A DNA stretch of 64,000 nucleotides from Limnohabitans sp. Rim8 (GTDB taxonomy: Bacteria > Pseudomonadota > Gammaproteobacteria > Burkholderiales > Burkholderiaceae_C), in NCBI GenBank assembly GCA_945901045.1, contig CAMDKK010000008.1, positions 30,735 through 94,734 on the forward strand. The letters are read 5' to 3'. The position numbers and the translations under genes were made by a program. Positions 1 to 9,325 of the stretch are shown in pieces. How positions within the stretch are numbered: position 1 is the first letter of the stretch; every line of letters begins with the position of its first letter. The notes beneath the pieces were generated by a model, which saw only the letters and a program-made list of their open reading frames with translations, was not told where the DNA came from and made no database searches.

Positions 1-755
1 ACTACCATAAAGTGCTGCGCCATCGGCTTGCGCAATTGCAAACTAAGTTGGCACAGGCCATTGGGCCCTTTGGTCACCGCGTGTTCACCGATTCGGCACC
101 CGTTTTAGAGGCCGAACTGGCCTGCCGCAGCGGGCTCGGATGGCGAGGAAAAAACACCTTGGTGCTTCAGCGCGAAGCGGGGTCGATGTTTTTTTTGGGT
201 GAGCTGTTCGTCGATTTTGCTTTGCCTGCATCGTATCCCGTGACAACCCATTGCGGCCAGTGCACCGCCTGCATTGACCTGTGCCCGACAAAGGCCATCG
301 TTGGCCCTCAGCGGCTGGATGCCAAGCGCTGTATTTCATATTTAACGATTGAACATGCCGGCCCCATACCGCACGAATTCAGGCCGCTGATAGGGAACCG
401 AATTTACGGTTGTGACGAATGCCAACTTGTGTGCCCCTGGAACAAGTATGCCCAACGCAGCCCCCTGGCTGATTTTGATTCACGACAGGCTTTGGTCGGT
501 GCTGATTTGGTCGAGTTGTTGGGCTGGAGCGAAGACGAATTTTTGCAGCGCACCGAAGGCAGTGCGATTCGCCGCATTGGCCATGCCCGTTGGTTGCGCA
601 ATGTGGCCTTGGCCGCGGGCAACGCCTTGCGCCGCCTTTCGCCCCAAGAAACCACGGCACTCCAAATTGTTTTGCAAAGCCTGCTGACGCACGGCGATGA
701 AGTGGTCCGCGAACAGGTCGCCTGGTCTTTGCAACAAGGCCAAGCGGCCGGTTGA
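1..755 (+). CDS. queG: Epoxyqueuosine reductase QueG (5' end outside window)
   Basis: Cytosolic Fe-S/cobalamin enzyme that reduces epoxyqueuosine to queuosine in tRNA, the last step of queuosine synthesis (known for the family). Two ferredoxin-type cysteine groups are visible, CGQCTACIDLCP and CDECQLVCP, preceded by the LGWRGKNTL segment and followed by a helical C-terminal region. The frame stays open to the window edge: codons for Tyr-His-Lys precede the first GTG at 12, so the GTG is not the true start and roughly the first third of the protein lies upstream. The convergent gene on the other strand ends 12 bases away. Confidence 0.93.
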   Translation, partial: YHKVLRHRLAQLQTKLAQAIGPFGHRVFTDSAPVLEAELACRSGLGWRGKNTLVLQREAGSMFFLGELFVDFALPASYPVTTHCGQCTACIDLCPTKAIVGPQRLDAKRCISYLTIEHAGPIPHEFRPLIGNRIYGCDECQLVCPWNKYAQRSPLADFDSRQALVGADLVELLGWSEDEFLQRTEGSAIRRIGHARWLRNVALAAGNALRRLSPQETTALQIVLQSLLTHGDEVVREQVAWSLQQGQAAG

Positions 756-767
756 GGTGGTTTGGGC

Positions 768-1685
768 TCAGCGCAAAACGGCCAAAGCAAAAGGCAAGCT
801 CAGCATGCCAAGTGCGGTGGACAAGGTCACCAAACCGGCTACATAGGAGCCGTTGTAGCCCATCCGGGCGGCCAACACATAACATGACGATGCGGTAGGC
901 AATGCCGAAAATATAAGCAATATGGTGGCATGTTGTGGCGACAGATGAAATGCCTGGACCAAGACAAACGCCACCAAAGGCACGGCACAGTGGCGAATAC
1001 TCAACAAGGCTGTCGTCAACACTTTGCCCTGCCTTAAGCTGCTCAATTGCATGCCCGCGCCGGCTGTCATGAGGCCTAAAGCCAGCGAGGCGGCGCCAAT
1101 GCGACTCACGCTGGGCTCTAGCAAGATGGGGATGTGAAGGCCCAAGCCATTGAAAAGAAGGCCACAAGCCGTGGCCAGAATCAAAGGATTGCGCACCACC
1201 TCGCGCCAGAAATTGCTTTTCGCATGGCGTGCCATGGGCCACACCGCAGCAATATTGAATATGGGTACGCACATACCAATCAACACTGACATCAAAAGCA
1301 AGCCTTCAGGGCCTGCCAACCGCTCTGACAAGGTCAGAGCCATGTAGGATTGGAAGCGAAAACCCACTTGCACGGCACCCGCATGGTCTTTGCGGTCGAT
1401 ATACCGGCCTATAACCGGCAAATAAGGCAAGCTGTAACACAAGGCGATGGCGATCAAACCCATGCTCACCCCGGCGCCAATCAAGTTGCTCGCCGCGTTC
1501 AGGTCCAAAGGGCTTTTGACGATGGAGTGAAACAGCAGCACAGGAAAGAGGAAGAAGTACACCAGTGAATCTACCTTTTGCCACACCTCGCGGTTCAAGG
1601 CGGTGTAACGGCAGACCAGGTAACCGCAAAGAATAAGGGAAAAATCTGGAAAGAGAAGTTGGGCGTAATTCACTGCTTCCAGCAT
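768..1685 (-). CDS. AEC-family (auxin efflux carrier-like) transporter
   Basis: 305-residue polytopic membrane protein with about ten hydrophobic segments and the two-halves layout of the AEC/BASS-like carriers; the middle has the usual hydrophilic linker (PSVSRIGAASLALGLMTAG is typical of the second half). AEC proteins in bacteria are thought to export or exchange organic anions such as malate or malonate; the substrate here cannot be read from sequence. It starts with ATG at 1685 and is divergent from the Bug gene at 1777, so the two share a short intergenic region. Confidence 0.85.
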   Translation of the reverse strand: MLEAVNYAQLLFPDFSLILCGYLVCRYTALNREVWQKVDSLVYFFLFPVLLFHSIVKSPLDLNAASNLIGAGVSMGLIAIALCYSLPYLPVIGRYIDRKDHAGAVQVGFRFQSYMALTLSERLAGPEGLLLMSVLIGMCVPIFNIAAVWPMARHAKSNFWREVVRNPLILATACGLLFNGLGLHIPILLEPSVSRIGAASLALGLMTAGAGMQLSSLRQGKVLTTALLSIRHCAVPLVAFVLVQAFHLSPQHATILLIFSALPTASSCYVLAARMGYNGSYVAGLVTLSTALGMLSLPFALAVLR

Positions 1686-1713
1686 AACGTGTTTGGCATG
1701 TGATGCCGTTCTT

Positions 1714-1741
1714 TTGAAGTGGGATTTTTTGTGCTTATGAT
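1714..1741 (+). promoter_or_regulatory. Candidate sigma70 promoter for the Bug-xerD pair
   Basis: TTGAAG (1714-1719), a 16-base spacer and TATGAT (1736-1741) lie upstream of the Bug gene start at 1777, which also has a GGAG ribosome site about eight bases before its ATG. The -35 box is imperfect and the spacer one base short, so this is a candidate by eye only. Confidence 0.4.
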
Positions 1742-1776
1742 GCCGTGCTTAAAGTCTTTTTCTGGAGAATTTTCTT

Positions 1777-2742
1777 ATGCATCGTCAACATTTGATTGCC
1801 GCTCTTTTGGCCACCTCTGTTGTAGGGGGCGCCTTTGCCCAAAACTATCCGAGCAAAGCGATCCGCTTGCAAGTGCCTTTTGCGCCAGGCGGCACGACCG
1901 ATATCGTGGCCCGTGTGATTTCTGAGCCCTTGGCCAAAGCAATTGGTCAGCCGGTGGTCGTAGAAAACAAAGCCGGCGGTGGGGGCGTGGTAGGGGCCAA
2001 TGAAACAGCCAAAGCCGTACCCGATGGCTATAACTTGGGCATGGCGACGGTCTCGACCACAGCCGCCAATCCGGCCATCAATCCGAAGATTCCCTACAAC
2101 CCCATGACCGATTTCACGCCCATCGTCAATATCGCCGCAACACCCAACGTGATTGCGGTGCACCCCAGCTTTCCGGCCAGAGACTACAAAGCGTTTGTCG
2201 CAGAACTGAAAAAGAACCCCGGAAAGTATTCTTATGCTTCTTCCGGCACGGGCGGTATCGGGCACTTGCAAACCGAATTGTGGAAAAGCCTGGCGGGTGT
2301 GTTCATCACCCACATTCCTTACCGTGGTGCCGGCCCGGCTCTGAACGACACGGTGGCGGGTCAGGTGCCGATCATATTTGACAACATGCCCTCGGCCTTG
2401 CCCTTCATTCAAACCGGCAAGTTGATCCCGATCGTGGTGGCTGCGCCGCAGCGTTTGCCGCAGTTGCCCAATGTGCCGACTTTCAAAGAAGTGGGCCTGG
2501 AATCGGTCAACCGGATGGCTTATTACGGTATCTACGGCCCCAAAGGCCTGTCCAAAGAGGTGGTTGAAAAAATCAATAGCGGCGTGAAGAAGGCCTTGCA
2601 AGACCCCGCGGTGGTCAAGCGGATTCAGGACACAGGCTCCTTGGTGGTGGCCAACACGCCCGAAGAGTTTACTGCCCAGATCAAGGCTGAATACGAAGTC
2701 TACAAAAAAGTCGTAGAGCAGCAAAACCTCAAGCTCGATTGA
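1777..2742 (+). CDS. Bug/TctC-family periplasmic substrate-binding protein
   Basis: 321 residues with a Sec signal peptide ending near AFAQ, then the family hallmarks: [21 protein letters not shown], the [14 protein letters not shown] loop and the C-terminal KLD end. Bug proteins bind small carboxylates or amides in the periplasm; some work with TctAB membrane subunits, many are orphans. No tctA or tctB is nearby. The TGA stop overlaps the ATG of xerD by one base, which suggests translational coupling to a functionally unrelated gene. The ligand is unknown. Confidence 0.92.
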   Translation: MHRQHLIAALLATSVVGGAFAQNYPSKAIRLQVPFAPGGTTDIVARVISEPLAKAIGQPVVVENKAGGGGVVGANETAKAVPDGYNLGMATVSTTAANPAINPKIPYNPMTDFTPIVNIAATPNVIAVHPSFPARDYKAFVAELKKNPGKYSYASSGTGGIGHLQTELWKSLAGVFITHIPYRGAGPALNDTVAGQVPIIFDNMPSALPFIQTGKLIPIVVAAPQRLPQLPNVPTFKEVGLESVNRMAYYGIYGPKGLSKEVVEKINSGVKKALQDPAVVKRIQDTGSLVVANTPEEFTAQIKAEYEVYKKVVEQQNLKLD

Positions 2743-3647
2743 TGTTACCTACCAGCCAGAGCGCGATCGATCGCTTTATAGACGCCCTCTGGCTGGAAGA
2801 TGGTTTGTCGACCAACACATTGGCCGCCTACCGAAGGGATTTGACGCTTTTTGCTAGGTGGTTGCAAGAACAAGGTGTGACACTTGACGATACCACCGAG
2901 CCGCATCTTCAGCACTATTTTGCCGTCAAACACGGTGCGACTAAAGCCACAACCGCCAACCGCAGGTTGACAGTTTTCAAGCGCTACTTTCGTTGGGCAC
3001 TGCGTGATCGGCACGTGCAAGCTGACCCTACTTTGCGCATGCTGGCCGCCAAGCAAGCCCTGCGCGTACCCAAAACTCTGACCGAACAACAGGTTGATTC
3101 ACTGCTTAATGCCCCTGATGTCAATGACAGCTTGGGTCTGCGCGACCGAACCATGTTGGAGCTCATGTACGCCAGTGGGCTGCGGGTGAGCGAGTTGGTG
3201 CAACTCAAAACACTGCATGTTTCGCTGAACGACAATGTGCTGCGCATCATGGGCAAGGGCAGCAAAGAGCGTTTGGTACCGTTTGGTCAGGAGGCGCGTG
3301 TCTGGCTGGAGCGCTACATGCAATCGGCAAGGCCTGGATTGTTGGGGGGAAGGCAAACAGCAGACCTGTTTGTCAGCAGCAGCGGGCCCAAGCCCGGAAC
3401 GGCAATATCGCGTGTGATGTTCTGGAGCATCGTCAAGCGCTATGCGGAACAAGGGGGCATTACAACGCCTTTGTCGCCACACACATTGCGCCATGCTTTT
3501 GCAACGCACTTGCTGAACCACGGCGCCGATTTGCGCTCGGTGCAAATGCTGTTGGGCCATGCCGACATATCGACCACCACGATTTACACCCACATTGCCC
3601 GTGAACGGCTCAAATCTTTGCACGCAGAGCACCACCCCAGGGGTTAG
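2742..3647 (+). CDS. xerD: Tyrosine recombinase XerD
   Basis: Site-specific recombinase that, with XerC, resolves chromosome dimers at dif. The ~301-residue length fits XerD. An N-terminal SAM-like core-binding domain (about 8-90) is followed by the catalytic domain with all six active-site residues visible: Arg148, Lys172, His247, Arg250, His273 and the nucleophile Tyr282 (motifs ASGLRVSEL, GKGSKERLVPF, SPHTLRHAFATHLL, LGHADISTTTIYTH). The ATG at 2742 overlaps the stop of the upstream Bug gene; a TTG three bases earlier is possible. XerD rather than XerC is inferred from overall resemblance. Confidence 0.85.
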   Translation: MLPTSQSAIDRFIDALWLEDGLSTNTLAAYRRDLTLFARWLQEQGVTLDDTTEPHLQHYFAVKHGATKATTANRRLTVFKRYFRWALRDRHVQADPTLRMLAAKQALRVPKTLTEQQVDSLLNAPDVNDSLGLRDRTMLELMYASGLRVSELVQLKTLHVSLNDNVLRIMGKGSKERLVPFGQEARVWLERYMQSARPGLLGGRQTADLFVSSSGPKPGTAISRVMFWSIVKRYAEQGGITTPLSPHTLRHAFATHLLNHGADLRSVQMLLGHADISTTTIYTHIARERLKSLHAEHHPRG

Positions 3648-3801
3648 AACCTCCAAAGGGATTGGGCGTCACAGACTTGCAATGCCCTGAGGGTCATGCA
3701 GCTGCTAAAGCCGAATAAAGTCATCAGAACTTCATGCCATAGCCTTATTGCTTACACACAGCGATGCCAAGATGAAGTTTTAGTTTGATGAGTTGAAGTA
3801 C

Positions 3802-5460
3802 ATGAAACATCATTTTTTGAAGTCCGCGCTGGTGGCTTGCGCCATCGCCTTTTTGCAAAATAGCGGCGCTCAAACGGACAGTCGGCCTGTTGTTCGGGTG
3901 GCCGTCCAACAAGTAGCCAATTCAGGCACCTTAACGCCCTTGCGTGAACAATCGAATGTCGGGTCGCGGTCATTCCCCATGATTTATGCGGGCTTGATCG
4001 ACCTTGATCGTCAAGGCGATTTGTCACTCAAACCCGGTTTGGCAACTTCCTGGAAGCGCATAGATGACTTCACCCTCGAACTCAAACTGCGCAAAGGTGT
4101 GAAGTTTCACAATGGTGATGAAATGACCGCGGATGATGTGGCCTTTACTTTCGGGCCAGAGTACATGTTTGGCAGCACCAAGCCTTTGGTCGTGGGGCAA
4201 GTCGCTTCAACCATTGCAACCAGCACCAATCAAACTCCGGCAACTGCAGTCAAACTGCCTGCTGCCACTTTGCCGCCTGAAGTGCCTGCCGTGGCCCGAC
4301 GCATGTGGCCTTCTTTGGCACAGGTCAAAGTGATTGACAAATACACCGTACGTTTCATCAACTCGGCACCCGATTTGACACTCGAAGGTCGCCTGGCGAG
4401 GTCATCTGAAATCATCTCCAAGCGGGCATTTTTAGAAGCCAAAGACTGGGCCAGTTGGGCGCGGTCTCCGGTGGCTGCAGGTCCTTTCAAAATCAAAGAA
4501 TTCAAACCGGACAACAGCTTGGTGTTGTCTGCTCATGATGCTTATTTTGGCGGTAAACCCAGTGTGAAAGAAATTCGGTACCAAGTTGTGCCCGAAGTTT
4601 CAGGACGCGTCAATGGCTTGCTCAGTGGCGAGTTCGATTTCGTCACCGACATTCCGCCCGACCAGATCAAGACGATCGAAGCCAACCCCAAATTTGAAGT
4701 GGTCGGTGGCCCTGTGCTGAATCACCGCATCATCGTGTTTGACAAGAACCACCCACAACTTGCCAATCCCAAAATTCGTCTGGCCATGGCGCATGCGATT
4801 GACCGTGACGCCATTGTCAAATCTTTGTGGGGTAATCGCACCACCGTGCCCGCGGGCTTGCAGTGGGAATATTACGGTCCCATGTTCCAGAAAAACTGGA
4901 GTGTTCCCAAGTACGACCCCACACTCGCGGCCCGTCTGGTCAAAGAGTCTGGCTACAAGGGAGAGCCTATTCCATTTCGAGTTTTGAACAATTACTACAC
5001 CAACCAAGTGCAAACTGCTCAGGTGTTGGCCGAAATGTGGCGTGCAGTCGGCTTGAATGTGGACATGCAGATGAAAGAAAATTGGGGTCAAATTTTCGAA
5101 ACCGCCAACTCGGCGCGTGGTGTGCGTGACTGGTCCAATTCGGCCCCTTTCAATGACCCGGTCAGCTCCATAGTGAATCAGCACGGCCCTAACGGACAAC
5201 AACAACAAATGGGTGAATGGAAGAATAACGAGTTCAATACTTTGTCTACATTGCTGGAAACTTCCACCAGCATGGAAAACCGGAACCGTGCTTTCGGCCG
5301 CATGCTGGAAATTGCGGAGCGTGAAGACCCTGCCTACACCGTTCTGCACCGCAATGTGGTTTTTTATGGCAAGCGAAAAGACATTCAATGGAAATGGTCC
5401 CCCACATTCACCATGGACTTCAGGGCTGCCAACCTGAGCATGCCCGTCAGTGGCAAATGA
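3802..5460 (+). CDS. Dipeptide-type ABC transporter substrate-binding protein
   Basis: About 552 residues, family 5 (SBP_bac_5) extracellular binding protein with a signal peptide (short basic start, hydrophobic stretch, cleavage near SGAQ). The typical features are LKPGLATSWKRIDDFTLELK, KFHNGDEMTADDVAFTF, and a C-terminal lobe. I chose the ATG at 3802 over a TTG at 3793 because it gives a normal signal peptide. First gene of a six-gene operon encoding the importer and an alkaline-phosphatase-superfamily hydrolase; the stop overlaps the next start (ATGA). The ligand is unknown, but the terminal hydrolase suggests an esterified anionic compound rather than a peptide. Confidence 0.88.
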   Translation: MKHHFLKSALVACAIAFLQNSGAQTDSRPVVRVAVQQVANSGTLTPLREQSNVGSRSFPMIYAGLIDLDRQGDLSLKPGLATSWKRIDDFTLELKLRKGVKFHNGDEMTADDVAFTFGPEYMFGSTKPLVVGQVASTIATSTNQTPATAVKLPAATLPPEVPAVARRMWPSLAQVKVIDKYTVRFINSAPDLTLEGRLARSSEIISKRAFLEAKDWASWARSPVAAGPFKIKEFKPDNSLVLSAHDAYFGGKPSVKEIRYQVVPEVSGRVNGLLSGEFDFVTDIPPDQIKTIEANPKFEVVGGPVLNHRIIVFDKNHPQLANPKIRLAMAHAIDRDAIVKSLWGNRTTVPAGLQWEYYGPMFQKNWSVPKYDPTLAARLVKESGYKGEPIPFRVLNNYYTNQVQTAQVLAEMWRAVGLNVDMQMKENWGQIFETANSARGVRDWSNSAPFNDPVSSIVNQHGPNGQQQQMGEWKNNEFNTLSTLLETSTSMENRNRAFGRMLEIAEREDPAYTVLHRNVVFYGKRKDIQWKWSPTFTMDFRAANLSMPVSGK

Positions 5461-6458
5461 CTGAACTGGCGACACCACAGCCTCACTCCACCGCCCCTCA
5501 AATTCTTGTCAGTCTGCGTGGATTGACGGTGAGCTTCGGCTCTGGCCCATCCCAGGTTCAGGTGCTCCACGGCCTTGACTTGGATGTGCATGTGGGTGAA
5601 TCCTTGGGCATGGTTGGCGAGTCCGGTTGCGGTAAAAGCGTGACCTGGCTGGCTGCTTTGGGACTGCTCGGAGCGCAAGCCCGGGTGCAAGGCGAGTTCC
5701 GTTTGGCCGGGGAACGTTTTGATGGACTGAGTGACAAGGCCTTGTCATTGATTCGCGGGCGACGCATTGCGATGATTTTTCAGGACCCCGCCTCGGCTTT
5801 GAATCCTGTGCATCGGATAGGGCAGCAGTTGGTGGAAGCCGTCAGCTTGCACAAAGGACTCAGGGGTCAGGCGGCCCGGGCACAAGCAGTGCGTTTGTTG
5901 GATCAGGTTCACATCCCGCATGCTGCGCAGCGGTTTGATGCCTACCCACATGAACTTTCTGGCGGCATGAATCAACGCATCATGATTGCGATGGCGCTTG
6001 CAGGTGAGCCGGATTTATTGATTGCAGACGAACCGACGACAGCGCTTGATGCAACGATTCAAGCCCAAATTTTGGACCTGTTGTCAGAAGTTCGCCGTGA
6101 TCAGGGCATGGCCATGGTCTTGATTTCGCATGACCTGAGTGTGATTGCGCAAGAGTGCTCGCGGGTCATGGTGATGTACGCGGGCAGAGCTGCGGAAATT
6201 GCGGCCACGGACAACCTGTTTCGCACCGCAGGTCATCCCTATACGCAGGGCTTGTTGTCCTGTGTACCCGATGTGGCTTCTCCCCAAAAACGCCTTCCAG
6301 CCATTCCGGGTCAAGTGCCTGAGGCGGGCCGATTGCCTCAAGGCTGCAGCTTTGGGCCCCGATGCGCGCATTCCTTTTTGCAGTGCAAGGAGCGTGTGCC
6401 GCCGCTATTACCTGTTGCGCCTGACCATCAGGTCGCCTGTTTTTTGACTGCACCATGA
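5457..6458 (+). CDS. ABC transporter ATP-binding protein (DppD-like)
   Basis: About 333 residues. Walker [10 protein letters not shown]-loop FQDPASALNP, signature ELSGGMNQR and Walker [13 protein letters not shown] are all present, followed by the oligopeptide-family C-terminal extension with a cysteine-containing segment (GCSFGPRC...C...C) typical of DppD/OppD proteins. ATG at 5457 overlaps the binding-protein stop (ATGA) and is preferred to an earlier in-frame ATG at 5388 inside the upstream gene. One of two ATPases energising the importer at the inner membrane. Confidence 0.92.
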   Translation: MTELATPQPHSTAPQILVSLRGLTVSFGSGPSQVQVLHGLDLDVHVGESLGMVGESGCGKSVTWLAALGLLGAQARVQGEFRLAGERFDGLSDKALSLIRGRRIAMIFQDPASALNPVHRIGQQLVEAVSLHKGLRGQAARAQAVRLLDQVHIPHAAQRFDAYPHELSGGMNQRIMIAMALAGEPDLLIADEPTTALDATIQAQILDLLSEVRRDQGMAMVLISHDLSVIAQECSRVMVMYAGRAAEIAATDNLFRTAGHPYTQGLLSCVPDVASPQKRLPAIPGQVPEAGRLPQGCSFGPRCAHSFLQCKERVPPLLPVAPDHQVACFLTAP

Positions 6459-7465
6459 CTACATTGCTTCAAGTTCAGAATCTGAGCAAGCACTTTGAGG
6501 TTCGCGTGCCTGAAGGCTGGCGTCAGCGAAAAGCCACTTTGCGTGCAGTCGATGACATTGCATTCGATTTGCAGGCGGGTCAAACCCTCGGCTTGGTCGG
6601 TGAGTCTGGTTGCGGTAAAACAACCACGGCCCGTCTGGTGTTGGGTTTAACTGCGGCCACCCAAGGCCAAGTTCTGTTTAATGGCCAGTCTGTCGAGTCA
6701 AAACGCGATGCCACTTGGCGAGCCCAGCGACAAAGCATGCAAATGGTCTACCAAAATCCCTTGGGCGCATTGGACAGGCGACTGAACGTGATCTCGCAAG
6801 TGCTTGAGCCCTTGCTGATTCATGGCCTGGGTGATTCTCTTTCGCAGACGGAACAGGTCCAGGACTTGATGTCCTCATTGGGACTTCCGAGGCCTTTGTG
6901 GTACCGCTTTCCGCACGAACTTTCAGGCGGGCAACGCCAGCGGGTCGTGCTCTCGCGTGCACTCATTCTCAAGCCCAGCTTGTTGGTTTGTGATGAGCCT
7001 GTTTCCGCATTGGACGTATCCATTCAGGCCCAAGTAATCAATTTATTGCAGGACGTGCAAGAGCGCCTGGGTGTCGCTTATTTGTTCATCAGCCACGACC
7101 TCAAGGTGGTTCGCCAAGTCAGTGACCAAGTGGCGGTGATGTACTTGGGGCATATTGTGGAGCAGGCACCGCCCAATCAATTATTCAGTGAACCCTGGCA
7201 CCCCTATTCCCAAGCCTTGGTGTCGTCGGTCCCATCACTTTGGCAAGGGCAAAACCAAAAGCGTCACATTTTGCAGGGTGATCCTCCGAGCCCTCTTTCA
7301 CTCCAAAGCGGTTGTGTTTTTCAAAATCGCTGCCCGCACGCTCAAAGCATTTGCCGTCAGGTGAAGCCGAGTTTGACGCCCATGAACCCTGAGCGTCAAA
7401 TTGCTTGCCATCTGTTTGCAGAGCATCCAAGACGCTCCGATGCACCCATGGAGGCCCGATCATGA
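6455..7465 (+). CDS. ABC transporter ATP-binding protein (DppF-like)
   Basis: 336-residue second ATPase: Walker A GESGCGKTT, Q-loop VYQNPLGALDRR, signature ELSGGQRQR, Walker B LLVCDEPVSALD, and the C-terminal CVFQNRCPHAQSIC cysteine region of the oligopeptide subfamily. Its ATG overlaps the TGA of the preceding ATPase gene (ATGA). Expected to form a heterodimer with the DppD-like subunit beneath the two permeases encoded next. Confidence 0.92.
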   Translation: MTTLLQVQNLSKHFEVRVPEGWRQRKATLRAVDDIAFDLQAGQTLGLVGESGCGKTTTARLVLGLTAATQGQVLFNGQSVESKRDATWRAQRQSMQMVYQNPLGALDRRLNVISQVLEPLLIHGLGDSLSQTEQVQDLMSSLGLPRPLWYRFPHELSGGQRQRVVLSRALILKPSLLVCDEPVSALDVSIQAQVINLLQDVQERLGVAYLFISHDLKVVRQVSDQVAVMYLGHIVEQAPPNQLFSEPWHPYSQALVSSVPSLWQGQNQKRHILQGDPPSPLSLQSGCVFQNRCPHAQSICRQVKPSLTPMNPERQIACHLFAEHPRRSDAPMEARS

Positions 7466-8403
7466 TGCGGTTTTTGGTGATACGTTTTTTTCGTGGGTTG
7501 TTGACCTTGTTCCTGGTGCTCAGCTTTGCATTTCTGATCCTTCGATCCACAGGCGATCCGGCCATGTTGATCATGTCAGCCGAAGCGCCGCCAGAAGCTC
7601 TTGAGGCTTTTCGTAAAGGGTGGGGCCTGGATGCGCCCTTATGGCAACAGTATCTAGGCTATTTCAAAAATCTTGCGCATGGCCATTTTGGCTATTCGAT
7701 GCGTGACAAAAGTCCTGCCATGGAGTTGGTCTTGGCACGCATTCCAGCCACACTCACCTTGGCCCTGCCAGCTTTTGCACTGAAGCTGCTGATCGGTATC
7801 GCAGCGGGCGTCTATGCCGCGCTGCATCGAAACACTTGGATCGACCGTTTTCTGATCAGCATGTCAATCGCGGGTTACACCATGCCCAGTTTTGTTTTGG
7901 GTCTGGTGCTCGTGTTGATCTTCGCTGTGGGATTGGGATGGCTGCCCAGTGGTGGGGACGCAACTTGGCAGCACGCGATATTACCCGTGATCACGCTCAG
8001 TTTGGGGGGGGCGGCCGTTCTGGCCCGGTTCACTCGATCAGCCATGCTCGAAGTCATGGGACAACCCTATATTCGCACGGCCAGTGCCAAGGGTCTTGTC
8101 TGGCACCGTGTCGTGCTCCACCATGCGATGCCCAACGCGGCTATCCCTACGCTCACTGTGATTGGCTTCATGATCGGCAGCTTGATCGCTGGCGCGGTGG
8201 TGGTAGAGAGCGTTTTCTCTTGGCCCGGGGTGGGCCGCTTGTTGGTGACCTCGGTGGCCAACAGGGATCTGGCAGTTGTACAAAGTCTGTTGTTGTTGGT
8301 GGCCACAACCATGGTCACGGCCAACTTGGTGGTGGATATTCTTTACGGATGGATTGACCCACGGGTTCGCACAGGTCAAGCAGCGCAAGGTAAAACGGTA
8401 TGA
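7462..8403 (+). CDS. Dipeptide-type ABC transporter permease (DppB-like)
   Basis: Inner-membrane permease of about 313 residues: N-terminal membrane segment (MMRFLVIRFFRGLLTLFLVL), a periplasmic loop with the conserved 'W G LD P ... Q Y' type region, then the five-segment core with the EAA-like loop around IRTASAKGLVWHRVVLHHA. The start at 7462 (ATGATG) overlaps the upstream TGA; an in-frame upstream start at 7405 would lie inside the ATPase gene and was rejected. Pairs with the DppC-like permease that follows with another ATGA overlap. Confidence 0.92.
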   Translation: MMRFLVIRFFRGLLTLFLVLSFAFLILRSTGDPAMLIMSAEAPPEALEAFRKGWGLDAPLWQQYLGYFKNLAHGHFGYSMRDKSPAMELVLARIPATLTLALPAFALKLLIGIAAGVYAALHRNTWIDRFLISMSIAGYTMPSFVLGLVLVLIFAVGLGWLPSGGDATWQHAILPVITLSLGGAAVLARFTRSAMLEVMGQPYIRTASAKGLVWHRVVLHHAMPNAAIPTLTVIGFMIGSLIAGAVVVESVFSWPGVGRLLVTSVANRDLAVVQSLLLLVATTMVTANLVVDILYGWIDPRVRTGQAAQGKTV

Positions 8404-9299
8404 ACTCACCTTCCCTGACTGAAAAAAGCCAGCCAGAAGATACAGTGTCATCTGGTCAATCTGCTGCAATGCTGATACGTTCAATGCCGTTTTTGGTTCG
8501 CCTGTGTGCGTTTTGGATTGTGGTCGTACTGCTCATAGCCCTTTCCGCTGATTTCATTTCACCTTACAGCTACAGCCAACTTGATTTACTGGCCCGCCTG
8601 AACCCGCCCGTGTTCTGGGGGGGCAGCTCAGACCACTGGCTGGGGACGGATGAGTTAGGACGCGATGTCATGTCGCGTTTATTCCATTCCGTGCGCATCA
8701 GTTTGTTGGTGGCTTTCATCAGTACCTTATTGTCGGCCACAGTGGGCGTGCTGATGGGGTTTGCCGCAGCACATTTTCGAGGGTGGGTGGAGCAGTTGGT
8801 GTTGACCTTGGTGGACTTTCAGGCTTCGATGCCTTTCATGATCATTGCACTGGCTGTTTTGGCATTTTTTGGCAACACCTTGGTCCTGTTCATCGCTTTG
8901 ATGGGATTTTATGGATGGGAGCGCTCAGCGCGCATTGCGCGCGGCTTGACCATCGCCGCCAATGAACAAGGCTATGCAGCAGCTGTCTATGACTTGGGCG
9001 CTTCACCTTGGCGTGTCTATCTGCTTCATATTCTGCCCAACATTGCCAGCACTTTGATCGTGAGCATCACACTGACTTTTCCAGAAGTGATTTTATTGGA
9101 GTCCGGGTTGTCCTTTTTGGGGCTGGGCGTCCAACCCCCCATGACCAGCTTGGGCAATATGGTCGGCTATGGCCGTGAATACCTTCAGACAGCGCCTTGG
9201 ATTTTGCTGGCCCCCAGCATGTTCATCGTGGTCACCACTTTCTCGGTCAGCATGCTGGGAGACTGGCTGCGTGACCGACTGGATCCCACTTTGAATTGA
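8400..9299 (+). CDS. Dipeptide-type ABC transporter permease (DppC-like)
   Basis: 299 residues. Soluble N-terminal tail, a first membrane segment (FWIVVVLLIALSADFI), the DppC-typical WLGTDELGRDVMSRL motif, and the core with the coupling loop GYAAAVYDLGASPWRVYLLH. ATG overlaps the dppB-like stop. It completes a full importer (one binding protein, two permeases, two ATPases). The sulfatase-family gene follows after 26 bases and is very likely co-transcribed. Confidence 0.92.
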   Translation: MNSPSLTEKSQPEDTVSSGQSAAMLIRSMPFLVRLCAFWIVVVLLIALSADFISPYSYSQLDLLARLNPPVFWGGSSDHWLGTDELGRDVMSRLFHSVRISLLVAFISTLLSATVGVLMGFAAAHFRGWVEQLVLTLVDFQASMPFMIIALAVLAFFGNTLVLFIALMGFYGWERSARIARGLTIAANEQGYAAAVYDLGASPWRVYLLHILPNIASTLIVSITLTFPEVILLESGLSFLGLGVQPPMTSLGNMVGYGREYLQTAPWILLAPSMFIVVTTFSVSMLGDWLRDRLDPTLN

Positions 9300-9325
9300 A
9301 ATTTTTCAATAGATGAAAGACCCTT

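Noticed and set aside
1735-2724. 329-codon open frame antisense to the Bug gene
   Set aside because: His/Gly/Arg-rich shadow peptide opposite a clear Bug protein.
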